DNA of 64,000 nucleotides from Sphingobacterium faecium (GTDB lineage: Bacteria; Bacteroidota; Bacteroidia; Sphingobacteriales; Sphingobacteriaceae): assembly GCF_003054045.1 (NCBI RefSeq), contig NZ_QBKH01000003.1, positions 558,001 to 622,000 on the forward strand. Reading direction: 5' to 3'. How positions within the stretch are numbered: position 1 is the stretch's first letter; each line of letters starts with the position of its first letter. This document shows positions 57,320 through 64,000 of the stretch, in pieces. The position numbers were made by a program, and so were the translations under genes. The notes under the pieces are model-generated. The model worked only from the letters and a program-made list of their open reading frames with translations, searched no databases and was not told where the DNA came from.

Positions 57320-58160
57320 CTAACTAGCTACACCCAAAACTAAAAAATTCCAATGAGATTTGCTACTGCTATCCTGTTGGAATGTGGGAAACTCGGAGAG
57401 TTTTCCATATTTCAATAGGAACTCTATCGGAGTCAATTGTCCCAATGACGAATGCGGTCTTATATTATTGTACATCCAAGCCCATGCATTTGCATATTTT
57501 CTAACCTCAGAAAGATTATCAAACATAAAATAATCTAGCACATCCTGTCTAAATGTTCGATTGAATCGCTCAATTAAACTATTCTGAGTTGGTTTTCCAG
57601 GCTGGATAAATTCCCACTGCACGTTATTTTTTTTACACCCCTGCTGTATTACTATTGCAATAAATTCCGGCCCATTATCTGATCTTTTCAGGCTTTCCTC
57701 TCCACTCAACCAATTTATCCAATTCTCTAACCACTCGTTGTGCAGGAAGACTGGTATCAACCGTTATGGAAAGTGCCTCTCTACTAAAATCATCGATGAC
57801 GTTCAATGTACGAATTGTTTTGCCACAGGCTAAAGTGTCCTGCATAAAGTCTAAGCTCCAAGTGATATTGGGCCCAATAGGATATAACAATGGTGCTTTT
57901 ACATGTGTCGGCAAACGTTTCTTGCGTTTGTTCCTCATATTTAGTTCTATAGCAGTATATATCCTGTAAACACGTTTATGATTCCACATGTATTGCAACT
58001 TGCGCAGTCGATGGTACATCATCCAAAAACCCCAAGTGCGATGTAGTTCTGCAAGGATAGAGAGTTGATTGATGACTTCAGTATCATCCTTTCGCTTAGC
58101 GACATAACGATAAACGGAAGTGCTAATATTAAACGATGAACAGGCCTGACGAAGGCTCAT
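57320..58160 (-). pseudogene. IS3-family OrfB transposase (DDE integrase), frameshifted
   Basis: Two overlapping frames together make one OrfB. Frame one (57675-58160, continuing in frame back to the slippery site near 58224) has [17 protein letters not shown] with the first Asp and ends in WRGKPEKIR followed by a stop. Frame two (57320-57760) resumes with SDNGPEFIA (second Asp) and NSLIERFNRTFRQDV (Glu), completing the DDE triad. The junction near 57680 reads GATCAGATAATGG; loss of one copy of a GATCA tandem would explain the shift. The catalytic domain is therefore split. Confidence 0.88.
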
Positions 58161-58210
58161 CCCGAAATATTCAAGGGCATAACCTACGAGCTCTCGCTTC
58201 TCGACAGGCC

Positions 58211-58477
58211 CTAAAGCTTTTTTTCTATGACATCTTTTAAAACAGTATTTTGAAGTGTGAGTTCTGCAACTATTTTCTTGTACTGCGCCAACTCTCGCTC
58301 CATATCCTTCATTTGCTTAAGCTGAGAAACTTCCATTCCGGAATATTTGCTCTTCCAAGAATAAAAGGTACCCTGACTAATACCGTACTCACGACAGATC
58401 TCAGTAACAGACTGACCTGAATCTTGATGCGAGAGAATCTTGATGATTTGTGACTCGCTAAATTTACTTTTTCTCAT
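58211..58477 (-). CDS. IS3-family OrfA
   Basis: 88 residues. Helix-turn-helix of the transposase_8 type ([39 protein letters not shown]), then a leucine-zipper region ending [10 protein letters not shown]. Near its end, seven A and a G (complement of 58217-58224) form a canonical slippery site for -1 frameshifting into orfB, which continues as [20 protein letters not shown]. Confidence 0.93.
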   Translation of the reverse strand: MRKSKFSESQIIKILSHQDSGQSVTEICREYGISQGTFYSWKSKYSGMEVSQLKQMKDMERELAQYKKIVAELTLQNTVLKDVIEKKL

Positions 58478-58631
58478 TACCCTAAATTATTAAATTTACT
58501 ACAATTATTATCGTAGCTATTTTAAGGGAAGATTACACCTGCTTTTATATTATCGTCCCCAATAGATTGGAAAAAGGGATTTTTATAATGGAGCCATCAA
58601 ATACATAACCCTATATCGTATAAATATGATT

Positions 58632-60194
58632 TCAATAAGATAAATACGCTTTTAGGTCAGAAATACTTTTTATCCTTTGATCATGAGCATCTTTATTTCG
58701 CATCATTAAAGCGTAGGCATTATTAAAACCGATCGGTTTTAACCATTGTATACCATATTTATTTTTAAATTCTTGTTGAACATAATGGTACGTTTTTTCT
58801 GGGTTTTGGGTCACCTCTTTTATATTTTCTTCTGTCGGATTTAAGAGCACTAATAGTCCAGTACCGGTATACTCCGGATAGAGATCGATTGCATCATTTA
58901 CGAGCGCATCAAAACAAATTTTAGTACCCCCTAATCCTGTTTTTGTTTCGACGGCATAGGAGGTATGTCCTTCAATTAGCATTTTGTATAATGCAGCGAG
59001 AATATACTGTTCTCCAAAAATTTTAGTACCAATTCTTATCTTTCCTGCATTACGTAGGCCGGCCTCTTTATATAAATGTATGGACTTTAAAAAGTCTTGT
59101 GCTACTTTTTCCGGTGTTTGCTGTAGAAAATCAGTTTTATAATTCATTTCTGTCATCAAGGAATCATTGATCTTACCAGCTAGTAGATCAATAACAGGTT
59201 CTAAATCTGGGTATTTTAGTAATGTTTTTGATTTAATGATTGGTGCAGCATAGTAGGGCGGAAATATTTTTTTATCATCCTCTAGTACTTTTAGGTTAAA
59301 TGCCTTTATCCGTCCGTCTGTAGAATAGCCACTAATAACATCCAATTGATCTTCATGGATAGCTTTGTACATAATCGCATCACTTATAATTTTTGGATTC
59401 ATATACAAACCATAGATCGCACGTAAACCGAGATCACCATCCTGTCTACCCATAAACTCTGGGGTAAAGCCTGCTTTTAATTTGTTTGATGTAGGGGTGG
59501 GCCAAAAATAATATGCAAGGGCAATTATGGTTATTAATGAGCCGATTACACGCCATTGATTTAAATTTCTAAATTTTAAACCTTGTAAAAAAGCGATAGT
59601 CTGATCCAAAAAAATGGCAAGAAATGCTGCCGGAATTGCGCCCGCTAATATCATATTACTATTGTTGAGTGATATACCTCCGAAGATAAATTCACCCAGA
59701 CCACCAGCGCCAACAAATGAAGCTAAAGTTGCAACTCCTACATTAATCACAGTAGCGGTTCGTATTCCAGCAATTATGACGGGCATTGCCAAGGGGAACT
59801 GTACTTTAAATAATAATTGCCGCGAATTCATACCCATCGCTTTTCCTGCTTCCATCACATTGGTGCTAACTCCAGTAATGCCTGTATACGTGTTTCGAAT
59901 AATTGGCAACAGCGCATAAATCAATAATGCTACAATCGCGGGAATTGCTCCGATACCAAAAAAAGGAATCATAAAACCGAGCAATGCAATACTGGGTATT
60001 GTTTGTAAAATGCCTGCTGTGCCCAATATAAAATGGGCTAATTTTTCCTTTCTTGATATCAATATACCGAGCGGGATACCCACAATAATAGCAAGCAAGA
60101 GCGATGAAAAGGTCAATCCCAGATGTTGTATGACTTGCATGAACAGTTTTTCATGCTGTTCTACAACAAAGGTCCAAAAGTTTTGTTTCATCAT
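58632..60194 (-). CDS. EgtU-like ABC permease fused to a circularly permuted substrate-binding domain
   Basis: 520 residues. Residues about 15-235 are an OpuB/ProW-type permease (EAGKAMGMNSRQLLFKVQFP is the EAA loop). The rest is an OpuBC/OsmF/EgtU-type binding domain, but in swapped order. Residues 239-370 (LKAGFTPEFMGRQDGDLGL ... TPEKVAQDFL) match the normal second half; residues 385-520 (KIRIGTKIFGEQYILAALY ... DLYPEYTGTG ... ISDLKAYLSY) match the normal first half. The gene overlaps the ATPase gene by four bases and follows egtD-egtB, so ergothioneine uptake is more likely than choline or betaine. Substrate is inference. Confidence 0.85.
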   Translation of the reverse strand: MMKQNFWTFVVEQHEKLFMQVIQHLGLTFSSLLLAIIVGIPLGILISRKEKLAHFILGTAGILQTIPSIALLGFMIPFFGIGAIPAIVALLIYALLPIIRNTYTGITGVSTNVMEAGKAMGMNSRQLLFKVQFPLAMPVIIAGIRTATVINVGVATLASFVGAGGLGEFIFGGISLNNSNMILAGAIPAAFLAIFLDQTIAFLQGLKFRNLNQWRVIGSLITIIALAYYFWPTPTSNKLKAGFTPEFMGRQDGDLGLRAIYGLYMNPKIISDAIMYKAIHEDQLDVISGYSTDGRIKAFNLKVLEDDKKIFPPYYAAPIIKSKTLLKYPDLEPVIDLLAGKINDSLMTEMNYKTDFLQQTPEKVAQDFLKSIHLYKEAGLRNAGKIRIGTKIFGEQYILAALYKMLIEGHTSYAVETKTGLGGTKICFDALVNDAIDLYPEYTGTGLLVLLNPTEENIKEVTQNPEKTYHYVQQEFKNKYGIQWLKPIGFNNAYALMMRNKDAHDQRIKSISDLKAYLSY

Positions 60195-61126
60195 GTTATT
60201 TGCATTTTTCTGTAAGCAGCAAATGCTTTTGAAAGTTTTTCATAACGATCAAAGTCATGCTTATCTGTACTCAAATGTTGTAAAGCCGACCATACCGTTG
60301 ATTGTGCTGAAAGGCTTGATTGTGCTGAAAGGGTTGGTTGTATGATATCCTGAATATGGAACATCTTCTCGAGATCTGCTAGGGTCGTTACTTTATGTTC
60401 TAACAATAATCTATTGCTTGCAAAAAAATTGCTAACAAAATCATTTTTAGGACGATAGATCATTTCTTTTGGAGTTCCAATTTGTAAGATTTTTCCCTTG
60501 TCCATCAAGGCGATGCGATGACCAAGTTCAAAGGCTTCCTGCACATCGTGAGTAACTAAAATGGTCGTTTTATTTTTTAATTCATCTAGCGATTTAAATG
60601 CGGTATGAATCTCCGATTTAGTAATATTGTCCAGTGCACCAAATGGCTCGTCCATTAAAAGAACAGGTGTATTAGCAATTAGAGCTCGAATGATCCCTAC
60701 CCGTTGTTGTTGTCCACCACTTAATTCATGTGGATATCGAACTAACATATCCGTAGAAAGATGAAGTTTATGCATCAATTCATTCGTACGGTTTTGAATA
60801 TGTTTTTTATCCCATTTCAATAGCTTTGGAACTGTGGCGATATTTTCTTGAATGGTATAATGTGGAAACAACCCCGTATTTTGCATGATAAATCCTATTC
60901 CCATCCTGAGGTCTTCAATTTTTTTATCCCGTATATTTTGACCATCGATCAAGATGTGACCTGTATCTGTTTCGATGAGCCGATTGATCATTTTGAGTGT
61001 GGTTGTTTTACCGCAACCGCTTGTTCCTAAAAGAATCAAGATCTCTTGGTTATGTGCTTCAAATGATATCGTGTCAACAACGGATTTTCCTGCATAATTC
61101 TTTGAAATAGCGTCTACTTTTATCAT
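60191..61126 (-). CDS. ABC transporter ATPase, EgtV/OpuBA-like
   Basis: 311 residues. Walker A LLGTSGCGKTTTLKM, signature ELSGGQQQRVGIIRAL, Walker B PVLLMDEPFGALD and switch His in TILVTHDVQEA. The C-terminal ~60 residues lack a clear pair of CBS domains seen in several osmoprotectant ATPases and contain a six-residue tandem duplication (LSAQSSLSAQST). It powers the fused permease/binding protein encoded just downstream. Starts 10 bases after the egtB stop, within the same operon. Confidence 0.9.
   Translation of the reverse strand: MIKVDAISKNYAGKSVVDTISFEAHNQEILILLGTSGCGKTTTLKMINRLIETDTGHILIDGQNIRDKKIEDLRMGIGFIMQNTGLFPHYTIQENIATVPKLLKWDKKHIQNRTNELMHKLHLSTDMLVRYPHELSGGQQQRVGIIRALIANTPVLLMDEPFGALDNITKSEIHTAFKSLDELKNKTTILVTHDVQEAFELGHRIALMDKGKILQIGTPKEMIYRPKNDFVSNFFASNRLLLEHKVTTLADLEKMFHIQDIIQPTLSAQSSLSAQSTVWSALQHLSTDKHDFDRYEKLSKAFAAYRKMQIT
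60298..60333. repeat. 18-bp tandem duplication inside the ATPase gene
   Basis: Two copies of an 18-base unit (TTGATTGTGCTGAAAGGC/G) differing at one base. In frame, adding six residues near the ATPase C-terminus. Probably a recent slippage event. Confidence 0.85.
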
Positions 61127-61136
61127 GAGTTATAAA

Positions 61137-62324
61137 TCATTTCGCAAGCCGTATACCGGTAAATTGCCATTGATGATGAGCGTGAAAGAAATTTCGATAT
61201 GTCTTTCTACTATGTCCTTGGGAGCTAGCTTCTGATGACCCTCTTAAAACCATTTGGTTGACCATAAATTTGCCATTGTACTCACCTACTGCACCTGCTT
61301 CCTTTTTGAATCCAGGATAGGGAAGATAAGCACTTCCGGTCCATTCCCAGCGTTCACCCCAGTTTAGCTGATCTGCCGAGATTTCCCATTCCGCTTCTGT
61401 CGGTAAACGCATTCCTTTCCAATTCGCATAAGCAGTAGCTTCATAAAAGTTCACATGGTTTACTGGAGCATTAAGATCCAACTCTTGTAAACCAGCATGT
61501 GTGTAATGCATCCATTGATTACTTATCTGATGCCAATACAAAGGTGATCTTCGCTGGGAAGTTTTTACCCAATCCCAACCTTCGGCATGCCAATGATTAA
61601 ATTCTAGATAACCTCCAGCTTCTATAAATTCTAGATATTCGCGATTACTAACCAAGCGATTGGCAATTTCAAAATCCGCAAGATATACACGATGTCGCCC
61701 ACATTCATTGTCGAAGCAGAAACCTGTACCTTCAAATCCGATTTCGTATATACCTTCACCAAAGCTTATCATTTCCATACTCTTCAATTCGGCTGCTGGA
61801 AAAATGTAATCTTCCAAATAAGGAGGGAAAAGTGGATTATGACCTAAGATATATTTAATATCGGTGATGAGCAATTCCTGATGTTGTTGCTCATGATTGA
61901 GTCCCAGTTCTAATAAAGTAGCAATAGGTTCTGATAAATGAAATTTTTGATCAAAAAATAGCTGCATCTGTTCATCAACATATGATCTATATTGATAAAT
62001 ATCAGCTACCGAAGGACGACTCAAATTTCCACGATCTGTTCGGATAACACGTGCACCTACAGTCTCATAATAACTATTGAAAACATAATTATACTGTGGA
62101 TCGAAAACTTGGTATCCAGTAAAGTATGGAATTAATAAAAAAGTTTCAAAAAACCATGTAGTATGACCGAGATGCCATTTTGGAGGACTTACATCTGCAA
62201 TGGGTTGTACAACATAATCTTCGATAGCTAAAGGAGCACAAATATGGACAGAATGATTTCTGATCTTCCTGTATTTTTCTTCTAAATCTATGGTGTGTTT
62301 GCTTATTGTATCTGTTGTTTTCAT
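61137..62324 (-). CDS. egtB: EgtB-type sulfoxide synthase (ergothioneine biosynthesis)
   Basis: 395 residues from the ATG at 62324; the longer frame overlaps egtD. The N-terminal DinB-like domain holds the iron ligands: His in PPKWHLGHTTWFFE and the H-x3-H-x-E motif NHEQQHQE. The C-terminal formylglycine-generating-enzyme-like domain reads CGRHRVYLADFEIANRLVSNREYLEF ... VNHVNFYEATAYANWKGMRLPTEAEWE ... RGSSEASSQGHSRKTYRNFF. It joins hercynine (trimethylhistidine) with a thiol donor using O2. Eleven bases after egtD. No egtA, egtC or egtE homologue is in the window, so the thiol donor and lyase are unknown. Confidence 0.93.
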   Translation of the reverse strand: MKTTDTISKHTIDLEEKYRKIRNHSVHICAPLAIEDYVVQPIADVSPPKWHLGHTTWFFETFLLIPYFTGYQVFDPQYNYVFNSYYETVGARVIRTDRGNLSRPSVADIYQYRSYVDEQMQLFFDQKFHLSEPIATLLELGLNHEQQHQELLITDIKYILGHNPLFPPYLEDYIFPAAELKSMEMISFGEGIYEIGFEGTGFCFDNECGRHRVYLADFEIANRLVSNREYLEFIEAGGYLEFNHWHAEGWDWVKTSQRRSPLYWHQISNQWMHYTHAGLQELDLNAPVNHVNFYEATAYANWKGMRLPTEAEWEISADQLNWGERWEWTGSAYLPYPGFKKEAGAVGEYNGKFMVNQMVLRGSSEASSQGHSRKTYRNFFHAHHQWQFTGIRLAK

Positions 62325-62335
62325 ATTACTATTTT

Positions 62336-63325
62336 TTATTTGATTTGCCAAATGACATCTACAAACCAATTTTTTGAATCGTACAATTCGCTTATTGGAC
62401 TAAAACCTGATTGATGAGCAAGTTGTCGGATATCGTTATCGGAGAACTTCTGAGATATTTCCATATAGATCGGTTCATTTTCTAAGAAGGAAATGTGCTG
62501 GTTATCAATAATTACTTGTTGTGCAGCAAGACTGATGAGATAACTTCTACAGGCACCGCTGAGCGGATCATAGGTTTGATAATGCTCGAATTGATTCAGA
62601 TCAAAATTAGCTTCCAGTTCCCGATTGATGCGTGCAAGAAGATTTAAGTTGAATTTTGCAGTAATACCGGTAGGATCATCATAAGCATTTAATATGGTTT
62701 GAGGATGTTTCTTTAAATCAAAACCCATGACAAGATAATCGCCAACATTAAGTTTTTGATGCAATGAGCTACAAAACTGTGTAGCTTCTTCCAACTCCAT
62801 GTTACCAATATTGCTTCCTAAAAACAGGACTACCTTACGCCTTGATGATAATGCTGTGGCTTGATCGATCATCTCAAAATATTCGCCTTTAAGACAAGTG
62901 ATTTCAAGATTTGGTATGGATTTATTGAGATTTGTTTTTAAAAGAGACAGAATATTTCCTGATATATCGATAGGCATGTAACTGAAATTGACATCTTGAT
63001 CAATCAGACGTCTCAGTAAGTAAGAAGATTTCATAGCATCACCAGCACCTAATTCAATCAGATCAAAAGGCTCCTCATCAGCTTTTATAAAATGAGCAAT
63101 ATCTGCCGTTTTATTTTTGAATATATCGAGTTCGCAATTGGTCAAATAATAGGTTTGCATAGCCATAATTTGTTGAAATAGATTATCGCCAATGCTATCG
63201 TAGAAGTATTTTGAAGATAATTTCTTCGGAGTGTTGCCTAAATCTTCTAATACTTCCTGACGAAATTTCTGAATAGTTTGACTAATATTATCTTGTTGGT
63301 GTTCGCTTTGCAGACCAAATTTCAT
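62336..63325 (-). CDS. egtD: EgtD histidine N-alpha-methyltransferase
   Basis: 329 residues, the family's usual length. SAM-binding motifs ELGAGDAMKSSYLLRRL and YMPIDISGNIL, followed by VVLFLGSNIGNMELEEA and LVMGFDLKKHPQTILNAYDD, are typical of EgtD. It trimethylates the alpha-amino group of histidine to hercynine. First gene of the egtD-egtB-ATPase-permease unit; the gene spacing (11, 10, -4 bases) indicates a single transcript. Confidence 0.95.
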   Translation of the reverse strand: MKFGLQSEHQQDNISQTIQKFRQEVLEDLGNTPKKLSSKYFYDSIGDNLFQQIMAMQTYYLTNCELDIFKNKTADIAHFIKADEEPFDLIELGAGDAMKSSYLLRRLIDQDVNFSYMPIDISGNILSLLKTNLNKSIPNLEITCLKGEYFEMIDQATALSSRRKVVLFLGSNIGNMELEEATQFCSSLHQKLNVGDYLVMGFDLKKHPQTILNAYDDPTGITAKFNLNLLARINRELEANFDLNQFEHYQTYDPLSGACRSYLISLAAQQVIIDNQHISFLENEPIYMEISQKFSDNDIRQLAHQSGFSPISELYDSKNWFVDVIWQIK

Positions 63326-63438
63326 TATGTCGTAATTTTTAATTTGTTATCGATGAAAAGTTCGACGGTTTCTATCGTTCTAATGGTATAACATATGAAA
63401 ACTATGACTTGTTTGCTGTATCGGATATTGTTAAATAA

Positions 63439-63465
63439 GTAAAGCCATTTTTTCAATGGCTTTAC
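63439..63465 (-). terminator. Hairpin terminator after the PepSY gene
   Basis: 11-bp perfect stem GTAAAGCCATT / AATGGCTTTAC with a 5-base loop, between the PepSY gene and egtD, both on the minus strand. Confidence 0.65.
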
Positions 63466-63526
63466 GATACTTATTTTGAGCTATTATAATTTTAGGAAAG
63501 ATAATCAGTTGGTTGTTATTATATTT

Positions 63527-64000
63527 TTATTTGGTTCTCGCTATCTTTTTTTTCTTTTTCTTCATTTTATTGATCCAAATAATAGTCCCTGTAATCGGGA
63601 GAGAAGCACAGATCAAACCCACGATAAATGTTAGAATTTTGGTTAACATTCCGCCATAACTTCCTACATGAAGATCATAATTCATAGCTCCAATTTTATC
63701 ACCGATTGGAGCATTTTCAGATTGTTTTAGTTTTTCAATCTGACCGCTTGTTTGATTAAAATAATACCAAATGAATTCGCCTGTACGATCCTCAGTAAAC
63801 CTCACTTGTATATCTTGAGATTCAGTAATTGATTTGCGTAAGCGGATTGACATCATCTCTGCTTGAGGATGTTTGGTTAAGGTGTAACTCAGGGCATTGT
63901 CTATGGTTTTTGATTGATTTTGAGGTACATAATCAAAGTTTTTCTGTGGTGATAGTTTTTTTGTATCCCCCAGATGATTGAATGCCTTCACATACAATTC
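63527..64000 (-). CDS. PepSY-associated transmembrane protein, C-terminal part
   Basis: Only the C-terminal ~157 residues lie in the window; the visible frame is open to its edge, so the true start is beyond 64000. A PepSY-like periplasmic segment (FIWYYFNQTSGQIEKLKQ, preceded by MSIRLRKSITESQDIQVRF) is followed by the landmark MNYDLHVGSYGGMLTKILTFIVGLICASLPITGTIIW, the last membrane segment, and a Lys-rich tail. Such proteins often accompany siderophore receptors and may act in iron reduction or release in the periplasm. Its upstream neighbours are not visible. Confidence 0.88.
   Translation of the reverse strand, partial: ELYVKAFNHLGDTKKLSPQKNFDYVPQNQSKTIDNALSYTLTKHPQAEMMSIRLRKSITESQDIQVRFTEDRTGEFIWYYFNQTSGQIEKLKQSENAPIGDKIGAMNYDLHVGSYGGMLTKILTFIVGLICASLPITGTIIWINKMKKKKKKIARTK

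Larger units (their letters stand above)
57308..58537 (-). mobile_element. IS3-family insertion sequence (IS407-like), defective
   Basis: 1230 bases bounded by imperfect terminal inverted repeats: TGTAATCTTACCCTAAC-TAGCTAC at 57308 and, on the other strand from 58537, TGTAATCTTCCCTTAAAATAGCTAC. It contains orfA and orfB with an A7G slippery site between them. The flanks are GTAT on the left and CCTG on the right, so there is no target-site duplication. Together with the missing dehydrogenase N-terminus, this suggests a deletion next to or between IS copies after insertion. orfB is frameshifted, so this copy cannot move by itself. Confidence 0.9.

Noticed and set aside
58632..61126. Simple choline/glycine-betaine osmoprotectant transporter
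   Set aside because: Homology alone would say so, but the operon with egtD and egtB favours ergothioneine. Kept as the alternative, not the main call.

Overview
The window looks like chromosomal DNA of a Bacteroidota bacterium, most probably of the Sphingobacterium/Pedobacter type. The DNA is AT-rich. There is a SusC/SusD pair, many signal-peptide lipoproteins, LytS/LytTR signalling, cytochrome bd, and several sites matching the Bacteroidota promoter pattern TTTG-N19-22-TAnnTTTG. No rRNA, tRNA, CRISPR or phage genes were recognised. The only mobile element is one IS3-family copy.

Layout. 1-13.7 kb is mixed housekeeping and orphan secreted genes: GNAT acetyltransferase, two unknown exported proteins, a PAP2 phosphatase, a LytS/LytTR two-component pair, a TetX-like flavin monooxygenase, a large TPR protein with two unknown exported neighbours, a SpoIIAA-like protein and katG. 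13.8-20.6 kb holds a SufR-like Fe-S-type repressor divergent from a three-gene RND efflux operon, with a 13-bp inverted repeat between them. 20.7-34.5 kb holds an M1 peptidase, an AraC regulator with a SusC/SusD pair, cydAB, and a two-domain DUF1080 protein overlapping a Tat-exported Gfo/Idh/MocA oxidoreductase.

34.9-54.2 kb is a glycan-utilisation region. It has a His-rich lipoprotein behind a double palindrome, two paralogous six-hairpin glycosidase-like lipoproteins, a mannose-6-phosphate isomerase, a sugar porter, a GntR regulator, two GH92 mannosidases, an AraC regulator, two GH29 fucosidases and an odd zinc-type dehydrogenase. The gene set points to mannose- and fucose-containing glycans. 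Three copies of the palindrome ATGTATATACAT sit at the promoters around the GntR gene and probably define its local regulon.

54.2-58.5 kb is decaying DNA: a gene scar, a phosphonatase-like hydrolase, a frameshifted MFS transporter and a dehydrogenase cut off by a defective IS3-family element. 58.6-63.3 kb is a compact operon, egtD-egtB-ATPase-permease/binding protein. It appears to combine ergothioneine-type synthesis with an EgtUV-like importer whose binding domain is circularly permuted. The window ends inside a PepSY membrane protein.
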